Shown here piece by piece: positions 1 through 9,071 of a DNA stretch of 64,000 nt. The notes below the pieces were generated by a model that saw nothing but the letters and a program-made list of their open reading frames with translations, was not told where the DNA came from and searched no databases. The DNA lies in the NCBI RefSeq assembly GCF_028767185.1, contig NZ_JARACK010000004.1, positions 124,001 to 188,000 on the forward strand, read 5' to 3'. This stretch comes from Mangrovimonas aestuarii (GTDB lineage Bacteria; Bacteroidota; Bacteroidia; Flavobacteriales; Flavobacteriaceae). The translations under genes and the position numbers were made by a program. How positions within the stretch are numbered: position 1 is the first letter of the stretch; each line of letters starts with the position of its first letter.

Positions 1-1
1 T

Positions 2-115
2 GGTTGGCAAATTGTTAGGGCCTATATGGAAAATAATGATGTAGGTATCAACGATATGTTATCGACTTCACCAAAAGAAATTTTCAGTAAATCTAAATTT
101 AAACCACGTAAATAA
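2..115 (+). CDS. gldB: GldB C-terminal end (gliding motility lipoprotein), partial
   Basis: An open frame enters from the left edge and stops at 113-115, giving 37 residues that end KFKPRK. The tail (GWQIVRAYMEN and the basic end) resembles what I recall of the C-terminus of GldB, a lipoprotein needed for gliding and for the linked type IX secretion machinery. The main support is context: the stop lies one base before the ATG of a clear gldC, and gldB-gldC is the usual flavobacterial order. The 5' part and the lipobox lie outside the window, so the call rests on a short tail plus its neighbour. Confidence 0.7.
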   Translation, partial: GWQIVRAYMENNDVGINDMLSTSPKEIFSKSKFKPRK

Positions 116-116
116 A

Positions 117-452
117 ATGTCAAATCATAAATCAAAAATAGAGTTACAGGTAGAGCTTGACGAAAACAGAATACCAGAAAAATTGTACTGGACTGCAAAA
201 GACGGGGGTATTTCCAATGAAGAGGCAAAAGCTATGCTGCTTTCGGTATGGGATAGCAAAGCTCAAGAAACTTTACGAATTGATCTTTGGACCAAAGATA
301 TGCCAGTAGATGAAATGAAAGTATTCTTTCATCAAACTTTAGTTGCAATGAGCGATACTTTCCATAGAGCTACACAGGACGAAAAGATGACGGCGACAAT
401 GAAAGATTTCTGTGATTATTTTGCGGAGAAACTTGAATTGAAAAAAGAATAA
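117..452 (+). CDS. gldC: gliding motility protein GldC
   Basis: A 111-residue protein without signal peptide or membrane segment, matching the usual size of GldC, a small soluble protein that supports gliding in Flavobacteriaceae (loss impairs but does not abolish motility in the model species). The body is acidic with a central segment (DLWTKDMPVDEMK) and a lysine/glutamate-rich end (EKLELKKE). The ATG is one base after the gldB stop, so the two are very likely translationally coupled. A hairpin with T-run follows directly and ends the unit. Identification is by recalled family sequence, length and gene order. Confidence 0.85.
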   Translation: MSNHKSKIELQVELDENRIPEKLYWTAKDGGISNEEAKAMLLSVWDSKAQETLRIDLWTKDMPVDEMKVFFHQTLVAMSDTFHRATQDEKMTATMKDFCDYFAEKLELKKE

Positions 453-484
453 AAAAAAGGCGGTTTAACCGCCTTTTTTTATTT
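452..484. terminator. bidirectional intrinsic terminator between gldC and aqpZ
   Basis: GGCGGT (459-464), loop TTA, ACCGCC (468-473), flanked by an A-run on the left and a T-run on the right. It serves the convergent genes gldC (plus) and aqpZ (minus). Confidence 0.9.
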
Positions 485-1179
485 TAACCTTCTGTTGGGT
501 TAGGAGCAAGTATTTTGTAAACAATTCCAGCTAAAAGCGCTCCTACAATAGGCGCTAACCAAAATAACCAAAGTTGCTCAATGGCCCAGCCTCCAACAAA
601 TAAAGCTTGGCTAGTGCTTCTGGCAGGGTTTACCGAGGTATTTGTTACAGGAATACTTATTAGGTGAATAAGTGTAAGTGCTAAGCCAATTGCCAGTCCT
701 GCGAAACCAGGTGAGGCATTTTTATGGGTAGCTCCCAAAATGATGATTAGGAACATAAATGTCATAACAACTTCGGTGAGCAATGCTGAGGTTAAATTAT
801 ACCCCAATGGTGAATGTTCACCATAGCCATTGGCGGCAAAACCGGCTGAAAGACTAAAGTTTTCAGTGCCTGAAGCGATGCCATATAAAATGGCAGCGGC
901 ACATATTCCGCCAAGAACTTGAGCAACAATGTAACCAGGAAGTTCTTTAGTGTTAAATCGGCCACCCATCCATAAACCTAGTGATACAGCTGGGTTAAAG
1001 TGAGCGCCAGAAATATGTCCTAGGGCATAGACTCCTGTTAGAACCGTTAGTCCAAAGGCCAAGGCAACCCCAGCAAAACCGATTCCTAAATCCGGAACGC
1101 CTGCAGCGAGTACAGCACTACCACAACCTCCTAGCACAAGCCAAAAGGTGCCAATAAATTCTGCAAATAGTTTTTTCAT
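484..1179 (-). CDS. aqpZ: aquaporin Z (water channel)
   Basis: A 231-residue inner-membrane channel of the MIP family. Six membrane helices and the two half-helix NPA motifs are visible, at residues 62-64 (FNPAV) and 184-186 (VNPAR). The residues lining the narrow selectivity filter are those of a water-specific channel: F42, H172, T181 and R187. The segment around 170-187 is nearly the same as in E. coli AqpZ. It is therefore a water channel rather than a glycerol facilitator. The gene stands alone, convergent with gldC, and a structured hairpin (1231-1267) lies about 50 bases upstream of its start. Length is normal for the family. Confidence 0.95.
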   Translation of the reverse strand: MKKLFAEFIGTFWLVLGGCGSAVLAAGVPDLGIGFAGVALAFGLTVLTGVYALGHISGAHFNPAVSLGLWMGGRFNTKELPGYIVAQVLGGICAAAILYGIASGTENFSLSAGFAANGYGEHSPLGYNLTSALLTEVVMTFMFLIIILGATHKNASPGFAGLAIGLALTLIHLISIPVTNTSVNPARSTSQALFVGGWAIEQLWLFWLAPIVGALLAGIVYKILAPNPTEG

Positions 1180-1230
1180 AATGTATTGTTTTAGAGTGAT
1201 TTTTTTGAGGGATGACTTCTCTTATATAAA

Positions 1231-1267
1231 GAAAAGCTAAACAGTAGGTGTTTCTGTCCAGCTTTTC
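1231..1267 (-). promoter_or_regulatory. hairpin upstream of aqpZ
   Basis: GAAAAGCT (1231-1238) pairs with AGCTTTTC (1260-1267), and inside it ACAG (1241-1244) pairs with CTGT (1254-1257), leaving a 9-base loop. It lies 52 bases upstream of the aqpZ start. No T-run of terminator quality follows on either strand. It may be a leader structure or a weak terminator; the function is not known. Confidence 0.4.
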
Positions 1268-1297
1268 CCTGACTAACTAAATAATTGATTTTGTTAA

Positions 1298-1480
1298 CTA
1301 TTCTTGTCTATCATCAACGATCTCATATATGTTTTTACCATCCAATTGTTTAGGTTGGTAACATGTTTCGCCGATTATTACATAGCTTTAATCTACAATT
1401 TTAATTTCTTCCCCACCTTCCGGAAGAATGGGAACTATTGTTTCTGTAGTTGTCGGGACTACAGTGTCACTTTCCTTATA
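1298..1480 (-). pseudogene. possible decayed gene fragment
   Basis: In one minus-strand frame about 60 codons read like real protein: KESDTVVPTTTETIVPILP, then a segment ending EEIKIVD, one in-frame TAA, then IIGETCYQPKQLDGKNIYEI and a stop at 1298-1300. There is no plausible start codon at the upstream end. Two protein-like halves in the same frame split by a single stop suggest a remnant of a larger gene, but the piece is short and I do not recognise the family. It could also be chance. Confidence 0.3.
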
Positions 1481-1895
1481 TTATATAATAGGAGTAATGG
1501 ATGACCATTTCTCTATTATACCAAAATCCTAAATGATCTTTTTATTTCTCTGTTGCTAACAACCATTATAAGATGAAATTTCATGAGTTAGATGAAAATG
1601 GTTTGAATGCCAGCTTTCTAAAGTTAGTGTTTTTATTCATATAATAATATTAATAGAACAAAAATCGGTGAGCGGTTGATTGCGATTGGTAATAGATTTT
1701 TAGATGCTTGCTTATAGATTCATAAGAATGTGGAATAATTATGAGATACATTTTAAGCTTTGAATAACAATGGTTGGTGAGAGTTTATAAGATTAGAGGA
1801 ATAATATGTGAGAGTATAATTTTCAACGAAAAAGAAAGTAAAAAGCTACTTTATTGTTAGCTTCGTTAACATAGCTAAGTCTCAAATTTGATTAT

Positions 1896-2177
1896 ATGAT
1901 AAAACTACTTAATGAAAAATTGCTAACAACGTTTAACTTTGGAATTGTGGGGTATTTTGTATGGATTTATTTTATAAATCTTTACCAAATCACCAATGTT
2001 TTTGTAGGGGTGATAAGGGAGTTGCTTACCCTCCCTTTTTTACTGGCTCAACTAATTTTTTTAATTGTTGGAGTTATCTATTTTGTGAAGGAAAAAAGAA
2101 AACGCCCTCTGGCTGTTTTTAGTCTTATTTGCTTGTTAATATGTAGCATTATAACAATTTGGAGTTTCTTTAGGTAA
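1896..2177 (+). CDS. small hydrophobic membrane protein, unknown
   Basis: 93 residues with about three hydrophobic helices: roughly residues 14-30, 40-63 and 72-91. A basic cytoplasmic loop (KEKRKR) lies between the second and third. I do not recognise a family. Support for a real gene: the ATG start, the clean alternation of hydrophobic and basic segments expected of a membrane protein, and a terminator beginning 14 bases after the stop. It stands alone between a non-coding stretch and the convergent secreted-protein gene. Confidence 0.6.
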   Translation: MIKLLNEKLLTTFNFGIVGYFVWIYFINLYQITNVFVGVIRELLTLPFLLAQLIFLIVGVIYFVKEKRKRPLAVFSLICLLICSIITIWSFFR

Positions 2178-2185
2178 TTTTCAAT

Positions 2186-2216
2186 AAAAAAGGCTACCAT
2201 ATTGGTAGCCTTTTAC
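2186..2216. terminator. bidirectional terminator
   Basis: GGCTACCA (2192-2199), loop TAT, TGGTAGCC (2203-2210): a perfect 8-bp stem with A-run before and TTTT after. It serves the convergent genes ending at 2177 (plus) and 2238 (minus). Confidence 0.9.
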
Positions 2217-2237
2217 TTTTTATAGTTTAAACAATGT

Positions 2238-5200
2238 TTATTGTTTAATTACACGGATGGTCTCCAAATTTCCATCAATACTAACTTTTACAAAATAAGC
2301 TCCTGTTTGAAGGTTCGACATGTCTAAGTCTACTTTCATAGTATTTGGAGTAGCATTAATGATTTGCTGACCTAACATGTTGTAAACAGCAACATTTTGA
2401 ATGTTCTTCTGAGCTGTTAACACCAAGTTAGAGCTAACCGGGTTTGGATAATATGAGAATTGATACAATTGCTCAAAATCCTCAACTCCCAATGTACATT
2501 CAAGTGTAACCGCATCACTCGTAAACTCACAGCTCGCATCATTGTCGTCAGTTATAGTAAAGGAAACAGAAGTTCCTGATGTATATGGTCCAAATTGAAC
2601 CACTCCTGTAGCTGTAGCAGTTTCTACAAAACCAAAGAAGTCATCAGCAATTGTTAAACTACTGGCACTTCCCATATCGGTAATATCAACATCTACAAAA
2701 AACTCTCCAGTAGTATCACAATTATCTACAACGGTATACGTTGCCGTTGCATTGGAACAGGTATTATCAGTTAACTCAAAAGTATATCCTGTACTTTGTG
2801 GAGATGGCCAAGTTGAGATAACGAAATAATAAGTCGTTCCGGCAACCACATCCATGTCAAAAACTCTTTCATTTGTTGAGCTTTCTGCCATTCCAGCTAC
2901 ACAGTTTGTTCCGATATCTGCACAATCTGTGTAGACAAAAATCCCAGACCAACTAGCTGTAGGGGTCATGGACACTTCAATTGACGTATCAGCAGTTGCA
3001 GTATAAGTATAGATTACATCGTCACCGCCAAGGTAGCTCGATGTTGTTCCACAGCCAGAAGCGCCTGGTGTTCCACTGTAATCATCAAAGTAGTTTGCAG
3101 TGTCGTCAGTTGTGCTGTATGGTAAAGCATCAACAGTCAATGCTGTTTCACAAAGCTGTCCTGGAATTGGGCAGGCATAACTTAAAGTATCACTGTTTAA
3201 TACACAGTTTGCGTCATTATCATCACTAACAGTGAAAACCACTTCCGCTCCAGAGGTATATGGGCCAAATTGTGCAATACCAGTAGTCATAACTGTCTGT
3301 GAAACACTGCCAAGGTCATCGGCAATGGTTAAGCTTGTTGCAGACCCCATATCGGTAACATCAACATCAATAAAGAAGCCTTCACTATCGTCACAGTCAC
3401 TAACAATGGTGTAAGCTACCGTAGCGTCTGTACATGTGTTTTCAGTTAGTTCGAAAGTGTATCCTGTGCTTTGAGGTGAAGCGTAGGTGGAGATAACGAA
3501 GTAGTAGGTAGTTCCAGTGGTTACGTCCATGTCAAAAACTCTTTCACTGGTAGAGCTATTCCCCATACCAGCTACACAGTTTGTTCCAATATCTGCGCAA
3601 TCGGTGTAAACAAAAATCCCAGACCAACTAGCTGTTGGTGTCATGGATACCTCAATAGAGGTGTCTGCAGTTGCTGTATAGGCATAGATTACATCATCCC
3701 CGTTAAGATAGTTTGATGTTGTTCCACAGCCAGAAGATCCTGGGGTTCCACTATAATCATCAAAGTAGTTTGCAGTGTCGTCAGTTGTGCTGTATGGTAA
3801 AGCATCAACAGTCAATGCTGTTTCACAAAGCTGTCCTGGAATTGGGCAGGCATAACTTAAAGTATCACTGTTTAATACACAGTTTGCGTCATTATCATCA
3901 CTAACAGTGAAAACCACTTCCGCTCCAGAGGTATATGGGCCAAATTGAGCAATACCAGTAGTCATAACTGTCTGTGAAACACTGCCAAGGTCATCTGATA
4001 TTGTTAAGCTTGTTGCAGATCCCATATCGGTAACGTCTACATCAACAAAGAAGCCTTCACTGTCGTCACAGTCACTAACAATGGTGTAAGCTACTGTAGC
4101 GTCTGTACATGTGTTTTCAGTTAGTTCGAAAGTGTATCCTGTGCTTTGAGGTGAAGCGTAGGTGGAGATAACGAAGTAATAGGTAGTTCCAGTGGTTACG
4201 TCCATGTCAAAAATTCTTTCACTGGTAGAGCTATTCCCCATACCAGCTACACAGCTTGTTCCTATATCTGCGCAATCTGTGTAAACAAAAATTCCAGACC
4301 AAGTAGCAGTAGGTGTCATAGCTACTTCAATAGAAGTATCTGTAGTTGCTGTATAAGCATAGATAACATCATCTCCGTTAAGATAGTTTGATGTTGTTCC
4401 ACAACCAGAAGCACCAGGTGTTCCACTGTAATCATCAAAGTAGTTTGCAGTATCGTCTGTTGTACTGTATGGTAATGCATCAACTGTCAAAGCCGATTCA
4501 CAAAGTTGTCCTGGAATTGGACAAGTGTAAGTGAAAGTATCAATATCGTAATCGCAGGTGTCGTCAGTATGTTCTGCTGAAAGGGTTACTGTGGTTCCGC
4601 TAGAATAAGGCCCAACTTGAATAAGGCCCGTTGTAGTGATAGCGTAGGTATTCGTTCCATCGTTTATTTGTGTGGCATCACCAACCACCGTAACATTCAC
4701 ATCAACAAAGAATTGGTCATTATCACAATCTGTTGATAATTCTGCAGTCATCGAAGATGGTGAACAAGAGGCTTCAATAATATTTAGTGTAAAATCAGCT
4801 GTTACTCCCCATGAGCCATTGTAACAAGGGTTTGGTGTAGCTTGGCCAGAATCGGCCGTTCCTATACGCATGCGGTGCTGCCCTAAAGTAGCATCAGCTG
4901 GCATTAAAAATGAAGCGTCAAGAGTAGTAGGGTTTGTACCCGCTGAAACACCATCAAACACTTGCTCGGAAGCTTCAAACGTTAAGTTGTCATTAAAGTC
5001 GATCCAAATATTAGTGTCATAAGTATATCCTGTTTGGAAGACAATCATAACATTGGTTGTTATACCTGCAGGTAAATCAACTGGAGTTGCTGTAAAGTCT
5101 TCGTAAGTTAGGTCTCCTCCACTTGTAAAGTCTTCAGATCCTAATTGAACACTGCCTATTCCAGTGCCATCATTACTAGATGGTTGAGAAGTACAGTAAC

Positions 5201-6551
5201 CAGTGTAGACACCCATAGTGGACCAAGAACTTAATCCGTTAACATCTCCACAATCAGCTCTTACAAAGAAATCGTAATTGGTGTTTGCTGTTAATCCGGT
5301 AGCGGAAGCAGTGTTGTTTCCTGCGGCAACTATTCCTGAATCTATTGGTGTATCTGTCTCAGGGTCGCCACCATCAGCCAAAATCATCCATTCGTATCCA
5401 TCTGTAGCTCCATTATCAGTCCAGGAAAAGTCTGCTGTTGTTTCTGTAGTAGCAGTGTTTGTTATGTCTTCTGGTGCAAAACAGCTTACTTCAGTAGTAA
5501 ATGTAAAAGGTCCAGCCCAAAAACTATATCCTCCTGCAGAACAAACTGTTCTTACGTAAACATCATAAGTTGTTTCAGGGGTTAAGTCGTTAAATGTGTA
5601 TGATGTAGTTGCACTAACATTTCCAGAAGCCGGAATATCTTCCCCTGTTTCTACAATAGCAACTTCATAAGATGCCGTTGCGTCTGCAGTATCCCATGAA
5701 ACAGAAGCGTCAAATGCATTTATTGCAGTACTGGCAATATTAGTAGGATCTTCACAATCCCCTATTAATTTTGCACTCACAGCAAAAAGGTTGAAAATGT
5801 TACCAGTTTTTTGAATTGTCATTCCTGAAACAATTTTGCTTTGATTTGCTGCTTCAATTGGTATGTCCAAACGATAGATTCTAGGGTTGTTGCTAGAGCT
5901 TTCAAGACCATCGTTGGAAATATTCCCTCTACCAATTCCAGAGATCACCACAGGTAAAGCGGTTGAGTTATACCAGTCTGGTACGAAAAGATCTGTAAAA
6001 GTTTGTGAGCTGCCATCAGAGAAGTCAACGGTTCCCGAAATAGTACTTGTACCACTTCCAGAGGTAACAGCCAAATAAAGTGTTTCGTAAGAGTTAACCT
6101 CGGTAAATGTAATAATAGATTCACCGGAAACACCATCAGTGGCTATTCTTAAGGAGTTATTTGCGTCATATGAGGCAAGTTGGAAATTTAATCCTAGTAA
6201 ATTGGAGCTTTCAATCAACCCTCCCGTTGGTAAGCCGTAAGCCGTAGGGGTAGAGGTTTCACTAATTTGTGTGCCAATTTCTAAAAAGCAGTAGTTTACA
6301 CCGTCAACATCATTGGTAGTAGATGAGCTAAGTGCTCCTAGTCCATTGGCAATAACATCATCACTATAACCACTAACGGTTAAGGGAGTGAAGCTTGCAG
6401 GATCGAGCATTGGTGCTACTGCGTTGTCTGCTTGTTTTGTTTTTGGAGAGTCCCCGTCAATAGGGGTAAATGCCGTAAATAAGCAAAATGCACTTGCGAT
6501 AGCGAGGTATCTGGTTTTGATACTCGCTACCCTAAGGTAGATTTTTTTCAT
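2238..6551 (-). CDS. large type IX secreted repeat protein with FN3 and GEVED-like domains
   Basis: A 1437-residue extracellular or surface protein. Visible in order: a Sec signal peptide (basic start, hydrophobic stretch to about residue 30); an unassigned region to about 260; two fibronectin type III domains (about 265-350 and 356-445, both ending near VRTVC/VRADC); a GEVED-type domain (about 470-595, with WIDFNDN and a cysteine pair); a short SCSP...DC segment; three near-identical 225-residue repeats starting near residues 679, 904 and 1129 (each opening IPGQLCE and holding TGYTFEL, cysteine pairs and aspartate-rich loops); and a C-terminal type IX sorting domain from about 1360 (YYPNPVSSNL, YNMLGQ, GAYFVKV, ending RVIKQ). 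The sorting domain directs outer-membrane passage through the type IX machinery. No catalytic domain is seen, so an adhesin or matrix role is inference. The repeats are close to identical in DNA. Confidence 0.9.
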   Translation of the reverse strand: MKKIYLRVASIKTRYLAIASAFCLFTAFTPIDGDSPKTKQADNAVAPMLDPASFTPLTVSGYSDDVIANGLGALSSSTTNDVDGVNYCFLEIGTQISETSTPTAYGLPTGGLIESSNLLGLNFQLASYDANNSLRIATDGVSGESIITFTEVNSYETLYLAVTSGSGTSTISGTVDFSDGSSQTFTDLFVPDWYNSTALPVVISGIGRGNISNDGLESSSNNPRIYRLDIPIEAANQSKIVSGMTIQKTGNIFNLFAVSAKLIGDCEDPTNIASTAINAFDASVSWDTADATASYEVAIVETGEDIPASGNVSATTSYTFNDLTPETTYDVYVRTVCSAGGYSFWAGPFTFTTEVSCFAPEDITNTATTETTADFSWTDNGATDGYEWMILADGGDPETDTPIDSGIVAAGNNTASATGLTANTNYDFFVRADCGDVNGLSSWSTMGVYTGYCTSQPSSNDGTGIGSVQLGSEDFTSGGDLTYEDFTATPVDLPAGITTNVMIVFQTGYTYDTNIWIDFNDNLTFEASEQVFDGVSAGTNPTTLDASFLMPADATLGQHRMRIGTADSGQATPNPCYNGSWGVTADFTLNIIEASCSPSSMTAELSTDCDNDQFFVDVNVTVVGDATQINDGTNTYAITTTGLIQVGPYSSGTTVTLSAEHTDDTCDYDIDTFTYTCPIPGQLCESALTVDALPYSTTDDTANYFDDYSGTPGASGCGTTSNYLNGDDVIYAYTATTDTSIEVAMTPTATWSGIFVYTDCADIGTSCVAGMGNSSTSERIFDMDVTTGTTYYFVISTYASPQSTGYTFELTENTCTDATVAYTIVSDCDDSEGFFVDVDVTDMGSATSLTISDDLGSVSQTVMTTGIAQFGPYTSGAEVVFTVSDDNDANCVLNSDTLSYACPIPGQLCETALTVDALPYSTTDDTANYFDDYSGTPGSSGCGTTSNYLNGDDVIYAYTATADTSIEVSMTPTASWSGIFVYTDCADIGTNCVAGMGNSSTSERVFDMDVTTGTTYYFVISTYASPQSTGYTFELTENTCTDATVAYTIVSDCDDSEGFFIDVDVTDMGSATSLTIADDLGSVSQTVMTTGIAQFGPYTSGAEVVFTVSDDNDANCVLNSDTLSYACPIPGQLCETALTVDALPYSTTDDTANYFDDYSGTPGASGCGTTSSYLGGDDVIYTYTATADTSIEVSMTPTASWSGIFVYTDCADIGTNCVAGMAESSTNERVFDMDVVAGTTYYFVISTWPSPQSTGYTFELTDNTCSNATATYTVVDNCDTTGEFFVDVDITDMGSASSLTIADDFFGFVETATATGVVQFGPYTSGTSVSFTITDDNDASCEFTSDAVTLECTLGVEDFEQLYQFSYYPNPVSSNLVLTAQKNIQNVAVYNMLGQQIINATPNTMKVDLDMSNLQTGAYFVKVSIDGNLETIRVIKQ
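2480..4520 (-). repeat. three tandem 675-bp coding repeats
   Basis: The same block recurs with an exact 675-base step. For example the motif TTCCACT(G/A)TAATCATCAAAG begins at 3071, 3746 and 4421. The two copies with the higher-numbered coordinates continue into full C-terminal halves; the copy nearest the gene end diverges most in its last part (about 2480-2760). Long stretches of the copies are identical, including silent positions, which points to recent duplication or gene conversion. In protein terms each copy is 225 residues. Confidence 0.9.
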
Positions 6552-6785
6552 AAACTTTTTTTTAATTAATAGAGGGGCTAAATGTATTAAAAAAATGTTA
6601 CTAAGTTGAATTAATGTTACTTATTTGGTTTTTTTAACATAAATACATTTGCCTTTTAAGAAATAGAGTGTTTATAACTAGATTTTTTGTGTTTAGGTTC
6701 GACTGTAGGCTCTCTCTTGTTTTTTTGGCTTTAGTTTGAAGCGCAATAAAAGATTAGATAGATATAGGGTGAAGTTTACAAAACC

Positions 6786-6815
6786 AAAAAACCCAAGCAT
6801 TTCTGCTTGGGTTTT
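6786..6815. terminator. terminator downstream of tRNA-Phe
   Basis: CCCAAGCA (6792-6799), loop TTTC, TGCTTGGG (6804-6811), flanked by A-run and TTTT. It lies directly 3' of the minus-strand tRNA. Confidence 0.85.
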
Positions 6816-6817
6816 GG

Positions 6818-6893
6818 TGGTGGTGCCTCCAGGAATCGAACCAGGGACACAAGGATTTTCAGTCCTTTGCTCTACCAACTGAGCTAAGGCACC
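6818..6893 (-). tRNA. tRNA-Phe (GAA)
   Basis: A full cloverleaf of 76 bases including an encoded CCA end (6818-6820). The acceptor arm is GGTGCCT/AGGCACC, the D arm GCTC/GAGC, the anticodon stem GGACT/AATCC-type with loop CTGAAAA (anticodon GAA), and the T loop TTCGATT. It is a lone tRNA followed by a strong terminator. Confidence 0.97.
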
Positions 6894-6998
6894 AGTTGTT
6901 TGCTTGTTTGCGGTTGCAAATATATACCCATTTTTAATATTCGCAAAGAAATTGAGATAAAAAATGGTTTTGTAATTTTACATTTTCAATAACTGTAG

Positions 6999-7730
6999 AT
7001 GAATTTAATTGTAGATATAGGAAATACGTTGGTGAAACTTGCTGTTTTTAAAGGGGATAAGCTTCTTGTTAAGTTTAGTGTTCCTGAAGAAGCTGCTTTA
7101 AAAATAATTAAAGAAATTTTTTTTGAGTATACTCAAATACGCAGAAGCATTGTGTCTTCTGTAAGAAAATTAGATAATCACTGTCTAGAATATCTTAAAA
7201 TTAAGAGCAAGCTTTTGGTTTTGGATGCTAACACTCCAGTACCTTTTACAAATCTCTATAAGACCCCCCGTACTTTAGGTTTGGATAGAGTTGCATTAAT
7301 AAGTGCATCGGTAAGGCATTATTTTGGCAAACCAACTTTAGTAATAGATGCAGGTACTTGTGTAACCTTTGATTTCAAAGATGATAAAAATGCTTATTTA
7401 GGAGGGGGTATTTCCCCTGGGTTACAGATGAGGTATAAGGCTCTGAATCAATTTACAGCCAATCTGCCTGTGCTTGAGCCTACAGAAGTTGAAAGTATTA
7501 TCGGTAGATCAACAGAAGAAAGTATGCACTCTGGTGTTGTTTATGGTTTAGTGAAAGAGATTGATGGAGTTATCGCTGAATATCAAAATAAATATGGAGA
7601 TTTAACAGTTATTTTAACAGGTGGAGACGCTAATTTTTTGTCTAAACAATTAAAAAGTAGCATATTTGCGAACCCTAATTTCCTCATGGAGGGATTAAAT
7701 AATATATTACAATTCAACGCAATCGAATGA
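6999..7730 (+). CDS. coaX: type III pantothenate kinase
   Basis: 243 residues of the ASKHA fold, the first enzyme of coenzyme A synthesis (phosphorylates pantothenate; the type III form is insensitive to CoA feedback in characterised members). Visible motifs: the N-terminal phosphate loop DIGNT (6-10), GLDR (94-97), the catalytic-aspartate loop DAGTC (117-121), GGGISPG near 137-143, and a late TGGD. Length is typical. The ATG at 6999 places DIGNT at the expected distance from the start. The gene begins a plus-strand run in which the next gene overlaps it by 4 bases (ATGA). Confidence 0.95.
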   Translation: MNLIVDIGNTLVKLAVFKGDKLLVKFSVPEEAALKIIKEIFFEYTQIRRSIVSSVRKLDNHCLEYLKIKSKLLVLDANTPVPFTNLYKTPRTLGLDRVALISASVRHYFGKPTLVIDAGTCVTFDFKDDKNAYLGGGISPGLQMRYKALNQFTANLPVLEPTEVESIIGRSTEESMHSGVVYGLVKEIDGVIAEYQNKYGDLTVILTGGDANFLSKQLKSSIFANPNFLMEGLNNILQFNAIE

Positions 7731-9046
7731 TAAAAAAACTGTTAGTAGTTTTTATTGCCCTAATCGCAATTAAAAGTTATGCCCAAGATGGGAATGCTTC
7801 ACCGTATTCGTTTTATGGAATCGGGAGTTTGAAATTCAAAGGAACTGTAGAGAACACCAGTATGGGAGGTTTGAGTATTTATACTGATAGTATCCATGTA
7901 AATCTAAGAAATCCAGCGTCGTATGCGTCTGAGAACCTTAAAAGTTTTGCAAACGAAAGTAGGCCGGTTAAGTTTGCTGTAGCCGGAAGCCACTCAACTA
8001 CCAAACTGGAAAGTAATGGGGGAACCGATAAATCGGCTTCTTCAACATTCGATTATATTGCTGTTTCGATTCCAATGAACCGATTTGGCTTAGGGTTTGG
8101 TTTGATGCCTTACACATCGGTAGGTTATCAGTTAAAAGACAGTAATTCAGAAGGGGATCTTTCAAATAAATATTCAGGAGAAGGAGGGTTGAACAAAGCT
8201 TATTTTTCCCTTGCTTACAGAATAACGAATGGATTGAGTATTGGTGTTGATACCCAGTATAACTTCGGAAATGTGAAAAATAATACTTTAGCCTATTTAT
8301 ACGACAACAATGGCGATTTGCTTACTTACCAAACAGCCGAATACAATCGATCTGATTTGAGTGGTGTCAATTTTAATTTTGGTTTGAGCTATAAAACCAT
8401 GATTAAGAATAAGTTTGAATTCGTCTCGGGTTTAACCTATACACCGCAAAGTAAAATAGGGTCAGAAAATGAGCGTTCTATAGCGACTGTCACTGTGAGT
8501 CCAACAACTGGACAGGAGTTTATTGTGGAAAACATAGATGTTGAGGATGAATTGATAGCGGCTGGATTAGATAAAACGGATCTAACACTACCTTCGCGCT
8601 ACTCAATAGGAGTAGGGATAGGCCAACCTAGAATTTGGTTTGTAGGAGTAGAGTATTTTGGGCAACAAACCAGTAAGTTTAATAATGATTTGTACACCTC
8701 AAGTAGTACAAGTTATTCTTTTGAAAATGCTTCAGGAATGTCTTTGGGGGGATTTTGGATTCCAAAATACAACTCATACACGGGCTATTATAAACGAATG
8801 GTTTACAGGGCAGGAGTGCGTTATGAAAATGTTGGATTAAAGGTGAACGATGAGAGTATAAATGAGTTTGGCATATCTTTTGGAGTAGGACTTCCTGTAG
8901 GGGCTATCTTCTCTAATGCCAATCTCGGATTTGAATTTGGAAAAAGAGGGACAACTAATAATGGTCTTATTCAGGAAAATTTTGCTAATTTTCAGTTGAG
9001 TTTTTCGTTGAATGACCGCTGGTTCCAAAAACCAAAGTATGACTAA
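7727..9046 (+). CDS. outer-membrane beta-barrel-like protein, unknown role
   Basis: 439 residues with a Sec signal peptide (MIKKLLVVFIALIAIKSYA, cut before QDG). The remainder has the alternating hydrophobic/glycine-aromatic pattern of a beta barrel. It opens SPYSFYGIGSL, a form common in flavobacterial outer-membrane proteins distantly like FadL or PorV, then GGLSIYTDS and repeated FGLGFG-type strands. No enzyme motif is present. It overlaps coaX by 4 bases and precedes a TPR protein and lptC, so it is co-transcribed with an envelope-assembly set. Substrate or partner is unknown; the barrel call is by sequence pattern. Confidence 0.75.
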   Translation: MIKKLLVVFIALIAIKSYAQDGNASPYSFYGIGSLKFKGTVENTSMGGLSIYTDSIHVNLRNPASYASENLKSFANESRPVKFAVAGSHSTTKLESNGGTDKSASSTFDYIAVSIPMNRFGLGFGLMPYTSVGYQLKDSNSEGDLSNKYSGEGGLNKAYFSLAYRITNGLSIGVDTQYNFGNVKNNTLAYLYDNNGDLLTYQTAEYNRSDLSGVNFNFGLSYKTMIKNKFEFVSGLTYTPQSKIGSENERSIATVTVSPTTGQEFIVENIDVEDELIAAGLDKTDLTLPSRYSIGVGIGQPRIWFVGVEYFGQQTSKFNNDLYTSSSTSYSFENASGMSLGGFWIPKYNSYTGYYKRMVYRAGVRYENVGLKVNDESINEFGISFGVGLPVGAIFSNANLGFEFGKRGTTNNGLIQENFANFQLSFSLNDRWFQKPKYD

Positions 9047-9071
9047 CAGCAACAGTATAAAATTAAGAACT

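Larger units (their letters stand above)
1180..1895. other. 716-bp region with little coding signal
   Basis: Between aqpZ (minus) and the small membrane protein at 1896. It holds the aqpZ upstream hairpin (1231-1267), a minus-strand stretch that translates like a broken protein (1298-1480), and a short isolated plus-strand frame at 1573-1644. The rest is AT-rich and shows no gene, tRNA or repeat that I can support. Confidence 0.6.

Noticed and set aside
1304-1504. Plus-strand frame of 66 codons
   Set aside because: Cysteine- and phenylalanine-rich, no good start, and it lies opposite a stretch that reads more like protein on the minus strand.
2981-3904. Open frames on the plus strand within the secreted protein gene
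   Set aside because: They mirror the repeats of the minus-strand gene, recur with the same 675-bp step and have no protein-like character of their own.
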